Shown here one piece after another: positions 9,022-16,706 of a stretch of DNA of 64,000 nucleotides; position 1 is the first letter of the stretch; every line of letters begins with the position of its first letter. Below the pieces are notes generated by a model. That model saw nothing but the letters and a program-made list of their open reading frames with translations, was not told where the DNA came from and made no database searches. Source of the stretch: Cryobacterium sp. (lineage in GTDB: Bacteria; Actinomycetota; Actinomycetes; Actinomycetales; Microbacteriaceae); NCBI RefSeq assembly GCF_026786305.1, contig NZ_JAJAYI010000037.1, forward strand, positions 1-64,000, written 5' to 3'. Made by a program: the position numbers and the translations under genes.

Positions 9022-10092
9022 TTAGAGGCCGGAGTAGGCGTGCAGGCCCTTGAAGAACACATTGACGACGCCGAAATTGAACATGACGGCAGAGAACCCG
9101 ATGATCGCGAGCCAGGCCGATCGTGAGCCGCGCCAGCCGCGGGTCGCGCGGGCGTGGATGTAACCGGCGTAGATGACCCAGATAATGAAGGTCCACACCT
9201 CTTTGGTGTCCCAGCCCCAGTAGCGGCCCCAGGCTTGTTCGGCCCAGATCGAGCCGGCCATGAGCGTAAAAGTCCACAGAATGAAGCCGATGATGCTGAT
9301 GCGGTAGGCCAGGTTCTCCAGTGTCGCCGACGACGGCAAGGTGGCCAGGAAGCGCAACCTCAGGGCGGATGCAACGGCCGAGCGCGGCGCGCTGGCGCCT
9401 GCAGGGTCGTCGAGCTCACTGTTTTCTCTACGGGACTGCAGCAGCTGCACGGTCGACAGCGCGAAGCCCAGCGCAAACATTCCAGTCGCCAGCGAGGCCA
9501 CGAATACGTGAATGACCAGCCAAGCCGATTGCAGTGCCGGTGGCAGCGGGGCAACCTCGACGTAAAACTTCAGGGCGGCCACCCCGAGCAGAACGAGCAC
9601 GAGACCAGTGACGAAGGTGCCGAGAAAGCGCAGGTCGGAACGGACCAGCACGATCAGGAACACCGTCATGATGAGCAAGGTGCCGGTCATGGCGAATTCG
9701 TACATGTTCGCCCACGGCACCCGATCGGCCGCGAAACCGCGCATGATCGTGGCCGCGAGGTGCACCGCCCAGGCCAGCACGGTCAGTGCGACTCCGACTC
9801 GCAGGCTGGACGACCGGCCGTACGGCAGGGCCGCATCGTTGTCGATGCGGGCGCTGATTCGCGACAGCACGGGCCGCTTCAGTGTGAGGGTGCTAGCGGC
9901 CGATGCTTCGAACCCGGCCGAGGGAGCAGTATCCATTTCGATCAGGTCGGCAGCCTGGATGGCGTCGACAGCACTCGAACGACGGGCTAGGTCGATAGCA
10001 AAAGCGATAAAGGCGAGGGCGTAGACGGCCATCGCTGAGTACAGTGCGTAGAGCGAGTACGTATTTAGCAGTGCGGAGTCAGTCAGATTCAC
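9022..10092 (-). CDS. ccsB: Cytochrome c biogenesis protein CcsB/CcsA (ResC-type haem handling)
   Basis: A 356-residue polytopic membrane protein with the family's tryptophan-rich haem-binding signature: WAEQAWGRYWGWDTKEVW (WWD-type domain) and downstream conserved histidines in GYIHARATRGW. An earlier conserved His lies in LVIHV. With ResB it forms the System II cytochrome c synthetase, which exports haem and ligates it to CxxCH apocytochromes outside the membrane. GTG start at 10092. It is the last gene of the operon from 13781 down to 9022 and follows ResB by 9 bases. In Actinobacteria this gene is variously called ccsA, ccsB or resC. Confidence 0.94.
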   Translation of the reverse strand: MNLTDSALLNTYSLYALYSAMAVYALAFIAFAIDLARRSSAVDAIQAADLIEMDTAPSAGFEASAASTLTLKRPVLSRISARIDNDAALPYGRSSSLRVGVALTVLAWAVHLAATIMRGFAADRVPWANMYEFAMTGTLLIMTVFLIVLVRSDLRFLGTFVTGLVLVLLGVAALKFYVEVAPLPPALQSAWLVIHVFVASLATGMFALGFALSTVQLLQSRRENSELDDPAGASAPRSAVASALRLRFLATLPSSATLENLAYRISIIGFILWTFTLMAGSIWAEQAWGRYWGWDTKEVWTFIIWVIYAGYIHARATRGWRGSRSAWLAIIGFSAVMFNFGVVNVFFKGLHAYSGL

Positions 10093-10101
10093 TCTGTAAG
10101 C

Positions 10102-11787
10102 CTACGTCGATTCGGGGGTGGCTACGACGGGTTGGTGGGTTTTCAACAGTTTGAGGTGACGGTCGGCCAGAGCCGTGACGGCAGACTCGAGGGCGGCATC
10201 GTCGCCGCGAGCAAGGCCGGCGTATTCGAGGTGCACGGTTTTGTCGGGGCGGGTCGTGGCCTTCACCCAGAGTCGACGGCGTGGCACGAGGAGTCCGGTG
10301 AACAGGCCGAACAATACGAGCGTGGCGAAGCCGAAGAGCCAGATCTGTGTCGGATCGTGGTGAATGTCAAAGCTCGCAAATCGTGGAACCGACTTCGTGA
10401 AGTCTCCGACGGCCGACGCGGCCGGGTCATTGTCGACGAAGCTGACGGTGCCGAGGTCGCCCGGCAGCTTGGCCGATTCGCCGGGCTTGAGCTCGATCGA
10501 GTCGACGCCGGTTGTGCCGCCGGTCTGCTGTGTCAGGGTGTCGGTGGTGAGGGCATAAACGGATGTCGGTACGCCGGCATCCAGACCGAGATCACCGGTG
10601 TAGACGTTCAGTGTGAGCAGCGGGTATTCGAGGTCGGGATAGCTCGAGAAGTTCGCGCCGGACGCCGCTTTGTCCTGGGTCGGATAGAAGAAGCCGATCA
10701 TGCCCAGCTGTTCAGCCAGGCCGTCGGGAACCTTCACGATACCGAGTGAGGTGAGATTGGCGTCCTGAGGCAGAAACGGCACCGAGTCGGAGAACACGAC
10801 GGCGCCGTCCGGGGCCGTGACCTTAATGGTCGGCGCGTAACCATTGCCGAGCAGGTAGATGCTCGTGCCGTTTGTGCGCAACGGTCCGTTCACCTTCACG
10901 ACGCCGGGCTCGGCAGCGTCACCCTTGGGGGTGACGGTCACGTCGGCGGTGAAGTCGATCGGCTGGCCGTAGGCCTGCAGGTTCCGTTGTTCGTAGGAGA
11001 CCGAGAAGTCGTCCAGGCTCAGCGTGTACGGGTCGAGGGTGGTGTCATCGAAGAAACGCCCCGGGCTGAACGAGTCGTAGGCGAGCAGGGTATTCACAAA
11101 GGTCTGTCCTTCGACCAGCACGCGCTGGCCGGCAAAGCCGTAGCCGCCGCCGAAACCGACGGTGATCAAGATGCCGACGAGGGCACCGTGAAAGATGAGG
11201 TTGCCGGTCTCGCGCAGGTAGCCGCGCTCCGCCGAAACGGATGATTCGGTATCAGAATCAAAGCGAGCGACGCGGTAGCCGCTGGATTTCAGGAGGGTGC
11301 TGGCGTGCGTGATGGCGGCAGAGGCATCCGTTTGCGCGGGCGCCTCGCCCTCGGTGAAGCCGGACAGGCGGGCGAGGCGGACCGGTGTGGTCGGCGGCTT
11401 GGAACGCAGGGCCTGGAAGTGGTGTTTGGTGCGCGGAATGACGCAGCCGATGAGGGAGATGAACAGCAGCAGGTAGATCGCCGAGAACCAGGCCGAGGTG
11501 TAGACGTCGAAGGCCTGCAGCTTATCCAGCGTCGGCGCCAGGTCGGGGTGATCGGCGAAGTACTGGCTGACCCCGTTCGGGTCGGAGCTGCGTTGCGGCA
11601 CGAGCGATCCGGGGATGGCCGCGATGGCGAGCATCAGCAGCAAAAACAGCGCGGTTCGCATGCTCGTGAGTTGACGCCAGAACCATCGCAGCCAGCCGAT
11701 CAGGCCGAGCTTGGGCTGCACGACACCGGACGGGGGCGTCTGCGGGCGGGAATCGTAGTGGTCAGATGGCCGGGACAAAGTTGCCAA
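10102..11787 (-). CDS. resB: Cytochrome c biogenesis protein ResB
   Basis: A 561-residue ResB/Ccs1 protein, the partner of CcsB in System II cytochrome c synthesis. It has the early transmembrane segment with LTSMRTALFLLLMLAIAAIPGSLVPQ, a second near IYLLLFISLIGC, a third near the HGALVGILITVGFGG segment, a large extracytoplasmic domain, and a final membrane helix around QIWLFGFATLVLFGLF. The assigned TTG at 11787 follows an AAGGGG ribosome site inside the end of ccdA, giving a 26-base overlap; another TTG at 11778 is possible. The gene is in the fixed order TlpA, CcdA, ResB, CcsB. Confidence 0.94.
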   Translation of the reverse strand: MATLSRPSDHYDSRPQTPPSGVVQPKLGLIGWLRWFWRQLTSMRTALFLLLMLAIAAIPGSLVPQRSSDPNGVSQYFADHPDLAPTLDKLQAFDVYTSAWFSAIYLLLFISLIGCVIPRTKHHFQALRSKPPTTPVRLARLSGFTEGEAPAQTDASAAITHASTLLKSSGYRVARFDSDTESSVSAERGYLRETGNLIFHGALVGILITVGFGGGYGFAGQRVLVEGQTFVNTLLAYDSFSPGRFFDDTTLDPYTLSLDDFSVSYEQRNLQAYGQPIDFTADVTVTPKGDAAEPGVVKVNGPLRTNGTSIYLLGNGYAPTIKVTAPDGAVVFSDSVPFLPQDANLTSLGIVKVPDGLAEQLGMIGFFYPTQDKAASGANFSSYPDLEYPLLTLNVYTGDLGLDAGVPTSVYALTTDTLTQQTGGTTGVDSIELKPGESAKLPGDLGTVSFVDNDPAASAVGDFTKSVPRFASFDIHHDPTQIWLFGFATLVLFGLFTGLLVPRRRLWVKATTRPDKTVHLEYAGLARGDDAALESAVTALADRHLKLLKTHQPVVATPEST

Positions 11788-12523
11788 TCACCCCTTGCAA
11801 ATCGAGGAGCCAGGCGTTCCAGATACCGCTCACCATGAGTGCTCCGATGACGACGAGCAGAACGCCGCCGAACAGGTTGATGGCACGAATATGCCGTTTC
11901 AGGAATGCGACGGATCCGGTGGCCCAGTTGAGGCCGAGGGCGATCACCAGGAACGGAATTCCGAGGCCGAAGGAATAGAACAGCGCGAGCAGACCGCCCT
12001 GCCAGGGCGATCCGGTGCCGAGGCTGAGCGAGTTGATGGCGGTGAGGGTGGGCCCGGTGCACGGCGTCCAGCCCACCGCGAACACCGCACCGAGCAGGGG
12101 GGCGCCGGCCAGGCCCATTCTGGGGCGCCAATTGGTCTTGATGGTGCGTTGGAGGGCACCGAACTGGCCGACGAAGACCAGGCCGAGCAGAATGACCACG
12201 ACGCCGGCGATGCGGGTGATCAGGTCACGGTAGGCGTTGAGCCAGAATCCGGCGGCGCCGAAGACCACGCCGGTGAGCACGAACACCACTGTGAAGCCGA
12301 GCACGAACAGGCCGACCCCGGCCAGGAGCCGGTTACGCCCGCGCCGGTCGCGATTGGAGGCGCCGGTGCGTCCGTCGGTGAAGCCGCCGATATAGGCGAG
12401 GTAGCCGGGTACGAGCGGCAGGATGCACGGGGAAGCGAACGACACCAACCCGGCGAGAAGTGCGATGGGAATAGCGAAGAGCAGCTGGCCGCTGAAGACG
12501 ATCTCTCCGAAGGGATTGTTCAC
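11762..12523 (-). CDS. ccdA: Cytochrome c biogenesis protein CcdA (thiol reductant transporter)
   Basis: A 253-residue integral membrane protein of the DsbD/CcdA family that carries reducing equivalents from cytoplasmic thioredoxin to extracytoplasmic thiol proteins. The two redox cysteines are in SFASPCILPLVPGYLAYIGG and FAVGWTPCTGPTL, each in the family's proline context. It uses a GTG at 12523 that overlaps the TlpA stop (GTGA). It should reduce the neighbouring TlpA/ResA lipoprotein, which in turn keeps apocytochrome c CxxCH cysteines reduced for haem ligation. Confidence 0.95.
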   Translation of the reverse strand: MNNPFGEIVFSGQLLFAIPIALLAGLVSFASPCILPLVPGYLAYIGGFTDGRTGASNRDRRGRNRLLAGVGLFVLGFTVVFVLTGVVFGAAGFWLNAYRDLITRIAGVVVILLGLVFVGQFGALQRTIKTNWRPRMGLAGAPLLGAVFAVGWTPCTGPTLTAINSLSLGTGSPWQGGLLALFYSFGLGIPFLVIALGLNWATGSVAFLKRHIRAINLFGGVLLVVIGALMVSGIWNAWLLDLQGVIGNFVPAI

Positions 12524-13140
12524 TCGATGGCGCCTTCGGCCTTCTCCGCGATTGTGTCGCGAATCAGGGTTTTCAGAATTGATGGCGAGGTGACCTGGCC
12601 CAGAATGCGCGCCGCGACCCGGCCCTCGGCGTCGAGCACGAGCGTGGTCGGCACCGCGTTCGGCGGAATACTGCCGCTGAACGCGAGCTGCATGGCTCCG
12701 GTATCAACGTCAAGCACCGAGGGGTAGGTCACGCTGTAGGTCTCGTTGAAGGCGATGGCGTTCGGAGCCTGGTCGCGCACGTTTACGCCGAGAAAGCTCG
12801 CGCCCTTATTCTCGAACTGCACGTTGATGCTCTGCAGATCGGATGCCTCGGCGCGGCACGGCGCACAGCTCGCGTACCAAAAGTTGACCACGAGAACTTC
12901 GCCGAGCGTATCGGCGCTCGTGACCGTCTCGCCCGTCTCCGTCACGCCCGAAAACTCGATGGCCTGGCCGCGGTCGGCGAGGGCGATCTCGGTGACGCTG
13001 CCGTCGCCGGCGATGAAGCCCTTGCTCGAGCCTTCCCGGTACTGATCTGCGAGCGGGTCAGAGGAGCAGCCCGAGAGCAGGAGGGCGCCGGCGGCCAGCC
13101 CGGCCAGCAGAGGGGCGAGACGGCGTTTGATCCGGTTCAT
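12520..13140 (-). CDS. TlpA/ResA-like thioredoxin-fold lipoprotein
   Basis: A 206-residue lipoprotein. The N-terminus has a signal peptide with lipobox LLSGC, followed by a thioredoxin fold with active site ASCAPC in the context VNFWYASCAPCRAEA, and the cis-proline region SIPPNAVPTTLVLD. Its role is to reduce the apocytochrome c haem-binding cysteines on the outer face of the membrane, with electrons from CcdA. The ATG at 13140 overlaps the phosphatase stop (ATGA), and its own stop overlaps the ccdA start. ResA is the Bacillus counterpart; I leave the symbol empty because TlpA-family members vary in substrate. Confidence 0.92.
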   Translation of the reverse strand: MNRIKRRLAPLLAGLAAGALLLSGCSSDPLADQYREGSSKGFIAGDGSVTEIALADRGQAIEFSGVTETGETVTSADTLGEVLVVNFWYASCAPCRAEASDLQSINVQFENKGASFLGVNVRDQAPNAIAFNETYSVTYPSVLDVDTGAMQLAFSGSIPPNAVPTTLVLDAEGRVAARILGQVTSPSILKTLIRDTIAEKAEGAIE

Positions 13141-13781
13141 ACGGCACCCACATCATTGCTCGGGTCGAGAAGAGCCAGCGCCGGGCTGACGTAGGCGGTT
13201 TCGGCGAAGTGGTCGCCATGCCAGGAAAGCGTGGTGATGCTCGACAGGTCGCAGCGTCGTTTGCGCGGGTCATGGGCGAGGCGTTCATGGGCGAGGGCCC
13301 GGTGCACCATCCAGATCGGCAGCTGGTGGCTGACCAGAACGACGTCTCCCTCGGTGACCGAGTTCCAGGCGTCGTCGATCGCCGCCAACATGCGCGTGGC
13401 GACGGACGTGAACGGTTCGCCCCAGCTCGGCTTCAGGGGGTTGATCAGGGCCGGCCAGTTGCGGGGGTCGCGCAACGCGCCGTCAGGGCCGCCCATCCGC
13501 TTGCCTTCGAAGGCGTTGGTCGGTTCGATGATGCGTTCGTCGGTGTCGATCGACAGCACGAAGGCGGCGGCGATCGGAGTGGCCGACTCCTGCGCGCGCT
13601 GAAGAGGTGAGGCAATGACGCGCACGACTGCCCGACCGCGCTCGACCAGTTCCTCTGCGGCCGTTCCGGCCATGAGTGCGCCTCGCTCAGAGAGCCCATA
13701 GTTTGGCAGCCGTCCGTAGAGCACGCGTTCGGGGTTGAAAACCTCACCGTGACGCACGAGATGCACTTGACTAGCTACCAC
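13137..13781 (-). CDS. Histidine phosphatase family protein (phosphoglycerate-mutase-like)
   Basis: A 214-residue protein with the RHGE motif at residues 10-13 (VHLVRHGEVFNP) and the second catalytic histidine in VVLVSHQLP near residue 150. The SPLQRAQESA arginine segment is also present. These place it in the branch-2-like histidine phosphatase superfamily; the substrate cannot be told from sequence. It is the first gene of the cytochrome c maturation operon and is coupled to TlpA by an ATGA overlap, an arrangement common in Actinobacteria although no role in cytochrome assembly is known. Confidence 0.9.
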   Translation of the reverse strand: MVASQVHLVRHGEVFNPERVLYGRLPNYGLSERGALMAGTAAEELVERGRAVVRVIASPLQRAQESATPIAAAFVLSIDTDERIIEPTNAFEGKRMGGPDGALRDPRNWPALINPLKPSWGEPFTSVATRMLAAIDDAWNSVTEGDVVLVSHQLPIWMVHRALAHERLAHDPRKRRCDLSSITTLSWHGDHFAETAYVSPALALLDPSNDVGAV

Positions 13782-13858
13782 CTGACCAGTCTACGGAGGC
13801 CCCAGCCTAGAAACCGCCGTGAGAGCGGCCCCCGGGCGGCTCCGGCTAAACTCGACCT

Positions 13859-15187
13859 GTGACTTCGCGCGTATTGATCAAGAACCTGTCCGCTCTCGAT
13901 GACGGCACCGTTTCGGTGTCCGGTTGGGTCGACACGGTGCGCGACCAGAAGAAGGTGCAATTCGTTGTGCTCCGCGACGAATCCGGCGCCGTGCAGCTGG
14001 TCAATCCGCGGACAACGGATGCCGATGGCGTCGTCGTCGCCGACGAGCCGGCCACGAGCATCTCGGGCCTCGCCCAGGGCACCTTCGTAACCGTCACCGG
14101 AGCGCTCAAGCACGACGAACGGGTCAAGCTGGGCGGCATCGAAATCAAGCTGGCCACCCTCTCTGTGGTGTCCGCCGCGATTCCCGAGACGCCGATCGCG
14201 CCCGACTCGAGCCTCGACAAGCGCATGGACTGGCGCTTTCTCGACCTGCGCAACCCCAAGCAGAACCTCATCTTCCGCATCCAGACCACGTTCGAGCACG
14301 CGCTGCGCACGTATTGGATCGAGCACGACTTCATCGAGCTGCACACCCCCAAGCTCATGGCGAGTGCGAGCGAGTCGCGCGCCGAACTGTTCGAAGTGGG
14401 CTATTTCGACACCAAGGCCTATCTCGCGCAGAGCCCGCAGTTCTTCAAACAGATGGCCCAGTCCGCCGGCTTCGGCAAGATCTTCGAGGTCGGGCCGGCG
14501 TTCCGCGCCGACCCCTCGTTCACGAGCCGTCACGCCACCGAGTTCACGAGCGTCGACTCCGAGATCAGCTGGATCAGCAGCCACGACGACGTCATGCAGC
14601 TGCACGAAGACCTCATGGTCGCCGGGTTCACCGCGGTCAAGGCCAAGCACGGCGACGAGGTCATGGCCCTGTTCGAGGTTGAGGTGAGCATTCCGAGCAC
14701 ACCGTTCCCACGCATCCCGCTGGCCGAGGCCAAGGAGATCGTCAAGAGCCGCGGCTACGAGGTTCCGCGCGACGACGACGACATGGACCCGGAGGGTGAG
14801 CGCCAGATCGCCGCCTATGTGGCCGAGAAGTTCGGGCACGAGTTCGTGTTCCTCACCGACTACGCCTCGAGCATCCGTCCGTTCTACCACATGCGGCACG
14901 AGGGCGACGCATCGATCACCAAGAGCTACGACCTCATTTTCAACGGCACCGAAATCTCCACCGGTGCCCAGCGCGAGCACCGCATTGAGGTGCTCGAAGC
15001 GCAGGCGATTGAGAAGGGTCTCGACCCGCAGGAGATCGAGGGCTACCTCGACTTCTTCCGCTACGGCGTGCCTTCGCACGGCGGCTTCGGCATGGGCCTG
15101 GCCCGTGTGTTGATGCTCATGCTGCACCAGGCGTCGATTCGCGAGGTCACCTACCTCTTCCGCGGCCCGACTCGCCTGGAGCCCTAG
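13859..15187 (+). CDS. aspS: Aspartate--tRNA ligase, archaeal-type, probably non-discriminating (Asp/Asn)
   Basis: A class II synthetase of 442 residues, well short of the ~590-residue bacterial AspRS because it lacks the GAD insertion. It has an N-terminal OB-fold anticodon domain (VSGWVDTVRDQKKVQFVVLRD), motif 2 with FRADPSFTSRHATEFTSVDSEI, and motif 3 GGFGMGLARVLM. This compact archaeal/eukaryotic type usually charges both tRNA-Asp and tRNA-Asn, with Asp-tRNA-Asn then amidated by GatCAB; that relaxed specificity is inferred here. GTG start at 13859. It is divergent from the cytochrome c operon. Confidence 0.92.
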   Translation: MTSRVLIKNLSALDDGTVSVSGWVDTVRDQKKVQFVVLRDESGAVQLVNPRTTDADGVVVADEPATSISGLAQGTFVTVTGALKHDERVKLGGIEIKLATLSVVSAAIPETPIAPDSSLDKRMDWRFLDLRNPKQNLIFRIQTTFEHALRTYWIEHDFIELHTPKLMASASESRAELFEVGYFDTKAYLAQSPQFFKQMAQSAGFGKIFEVGPAFRADPSFTSRHATEFTSVDSEISWISSHDDVMQLHEDLMVAGFTAVKAKHGDEVMALFEVEVSIPSTPFPRIPLAEAKEIVKSRGYEVPRDDDDMDPEGERQIAAYVAEKFGHEFVFLTDYASSIRPFYHMRHEGDASITKSYDLIFNGTEISTGAQREHRIEVLEAQAIEKGLDPQEIEGYLDFFRYGVPSHGGFGMGLARVLMLMLHQASIREVTYLFRGPTRLEP

Positions 15188-15224
15188 GCCTGGCCGGCCC
15201 GGGCTCGGCCCGGGCGTCGCCGAG

Positions 15225-15272
15225 CCGTGAGTTTGGGCCCGTTCTTCGCGGAAAATGGGCCGAAACTCACGG
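15225..15272. repeat. Long imperfect inverted repeat after aspS
   Basis: Two arms of about 18 bases (CCGTGAGTTTGGGCCCGTT and a matching arm ending in AAACTCACGG) flank an 11-base centre, with two or three mismatches. It lies between the convergent aspS and Dabb genes and could act as a bidirectional terminator, but the lack of a T-run and its length make a dispersed REP-like palindrome equally likely. A GC-only palindromic stretch also lies at 15193-15214. Confidence 0.6.
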
Positions 15273-15285
15273 TTCGATGAGCGGT

Positions 15286-15585
15286 TTACACCTCGAGGTC
15301 CACCGCCAGGCGGTCCGCCACGACGGTGCGAATGAACGCGCCGACCTTTTCGTGCTCAGGGTGCTTCTGGTAGCGGTCGAGGGCCGCGAGGTCGTCGAAA
15401 TCGGCGATCAGCGCGACGTCCCAGTTTTCGTTACCGACAACATCCGAGCCCACCGTCAAAGCACGAATCTCGGGAACGACGCCCACGAGGGCCTCGAGGC
15501 CGGTCACGATGCCGGCGGCATCATCGGCCTTCTTGCGCGGGGTGAGGGCGTTGAGCTTCCAGCAAACGATGTGACGAATGGTCAT
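15286..15585 (-). CDS. Dabb family protein (stress-responsive alpha/beta barrel)
   Basis: A 99-residue protein beginning with TIRHIVCWKLN, the typical opening strand of Dabb (dimeric A/B barrel) proteins, followed by a helix of about 35 residues, VGSDVVGNENWDVALIADFDDLAALDRYQKHPEH and a C-terminal helix ending in VDLEV. Members form small dimeric barrels; no specific substrate can be assigned. It starts in the last bases of the glutaredoxin gene (4-base overlap), so the two are co-translated. Confidence 0.87.
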   Translation of the reverse strand: MTIRHIVCWKLNALTPRKKADDAAGIVTGLEALVGVVPEIRALTVGSDVVGNENWDVALIADFDDLAALDRYQKHPEHEKVGAFIRTVVADRLAVDLEV

Positions 15586-15851
15586 GAGACCTCCAGTAGG
15601 GCAGTGCGCAGGCGCACGGGATCGATGCGCCAGTAGTTGTGCACTTTGCCGTTGATGAGGAGCACCGGAATATCCTCCAGGTACAACTCGTGCAGTGCGG
15701 CGTCATCGAGAATGGAACGTTCCTCGAACGTGATCGTGGGGGCCGCCGCGTCGTCGGCGAGCTTGGCCACGACGCTGCCGACCAGGTCGCGTGCGTCGTC
15801 GCAGAGGTGGCAACCGGGCTTGCCGATCAGGGTCAGGTGTGCGGTAGGCAT
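15582..15851 (-). CDS. Glutaredoxin/thioredoxin-fold family protein
   Basis: An 89-residue single-domain redox protein with the N-terminal active site GKPGCHLC (a CxxC motif) and the later IPVLLING segment, where P is the cis-proline of the thioredoxin fold. This matches the glutaredoxin family (DUF836/NrdH-like) widespread in Actinobacteria, which probably reduces disulfides with mycothiol- or thioredoxin-linked electrons. The stop overlaps the start of the Dabb gene. The bS22 transcript just upstream on the same strand is separated by a strong terminator, so this gene probably has its own promoter. Confidence 0.88.
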   Translation of the reverse strand: MPTAHLTLIGKPGCHLCDDARDLVGSVVAKLADDAAAPTITFEERSILDDAALHELYLEDIPVLLINGKVHNYWRIDPVRLRTALLEVS

Positions 15852-15896
15852 GGTTCCAGCCTAGGCCGACGGGCGCGGCACCCCGGCCGCCGGACA

Positions 15897-15930
15897 GCAA
15901 AAAGCGCCAGTCCCGAAGGGCTAGCGCTTT
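15897..15930 (-). terminator. Rho-independent terminator of the bS22 gene
   Basis: On the minus strand AAAGCGCTAG pairs with CTGGCGCTTT around a CCCTTCGGG loop and is followed by a TTTTTG run. It lies 25 bases downstream of the bS22 stop codon. This is a canonical intrinsic terminator with a stable UUCG-type loop. Confidence 0.88.
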
Positions 15931-15955
15931 GCTCGAAGAACAGCTGAGTGTTGTT

Positions 15956-16054
15956 CTACTTCTTATTACGACGCTGGTGGCGAGTCTTGCGAAGCAGCTT
16001 GCGGTGCTTCTTCTTCGCCATACGCTTGCGTCGCTTCTTAATTACAGAACCCAC
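15956..16054 (-). CDS. 30S ribosomal protein bS22 (AURKAIP1/COX24-domain protein)
   Basis: A 32-residue, extremely basic protein (VGSVIKKRRKRMAKKKHRK opening, ending RRNKK) that matches the actinobacterial small ribosomal protein bS22, an AURKAIP1/COX24-domain protein found at the interface of the 70S ribosome in mycobacteria. GTG start with a GAGG ribosome site seven bases upstream. It is followed by a strong intrinsic terminator, consistent with a highly expressed monocistronic mRNA. The 5' leader contains a perfect 6-bp hairpin (16078-16093) that might take part in autoregulation. It is too short for most gene finders. Confidence 0.93.
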   Translation of the reverse strand: MGSVIKKRRKRMAKKKHRKLLRKTRHQRRNKK

Positions 16055-16183
16055 ACGGACCTCACAAGTATTGGTTTAGTCGCGGGAGCGACTGACACGA
16101 AAATACCATTCTATCGGACAAAACCGGCTCCAACTACTCAGTACCCGGATCGGGCGCTTCGCGAGCGGGCGAACGGGGTCGGT

Positions 16184-16630
16184 TTAGACGTTTCTCCGCC
16201 ACTTTTTTGCGGTGGCATCTTTGACGACATGCGACATTTGCGAGGCGTCGGCGAAGGCCTTGCCGATGGCCGAAGCGAACGCCCGCTGTTCGTCTTTCAG
16301 ACCGGCATCGGCCTCGTGATCGGCGTCCTTGACGGCCTGGTCGAAGTCGACGCTGAGGAACGGAATCAACCAATCCTCGATCTCTTCAAGCGGCGAATAC
16401 TCCAGCCGGTAGAAGCGGTGCTGTCCGTCTTCACGCACGGTGACCAGGCCGGCTTCGCGCAACACCTTGAGGTGCTTGGACACGGTCGGCTGACTCAGCC
16501 CGAGGTGACCGACGATGTCGGACACGCTCAGTTCGCCACGGACTTCCCCGGAGGGAATGTATCGCTCTAAGAGGATGCGCAAGATGTCCCGTCGCGCTGA
16601 GTCCGCCACCACGGTAAAGATGTCTGCCAT
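16184..16630 (-). CDS. ArsR/SmtB-type winged-helix transcriptional regulator
   Basis: A 148-residue DNA-binding protein. The winged-helix domain covers about residues 1-85, with the recognition helix in IVGHLGLSQPTVSKHLKVLREAGLV and the wing VREDGQHRFYRL. The C-terminal half is acidic and helical. No cysteine pair for metal sensing is visible, so it is probably a non-metal ArsR-like regulator. The ATG at 16630 is preferred over 16666 because a GAGG ribosome site lies directly upstream. It is divergent from the potassium-uptake genes and could control them, which is an inference from position only. Confidence 0.87.
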   Translation of the reverse strand: MADIFTVVADSARRDILRILLERYIPSGEVRGELSVSDIVGHLGLSQPTVSKHLKVLREAGLVTVREDGQHRFYRLEYSPLEEIEDWLIPFLSVDFDQAVKDADHEADAGLKDEQRAFASAIGKAFADASQMSHVVKDATAKKWRRNV

Positions 16631-16706
16631 GACCTCAGGGTAGTCATTACGGTTGGGTAGTACCATGTCAAACTGTCCAGGGTCGCAGGTTAGTCAGGGG
16701 TTCTAG

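Noticed and set aside
13775-15127. A 450-codon minus-strand open frame opposite aspS
   Set aside because: A typical GC-rich shadow frame; its product is low-complexity Val/Leu/Asp/Glu/Arg sequence with no motif, while aspS is unambiguous.
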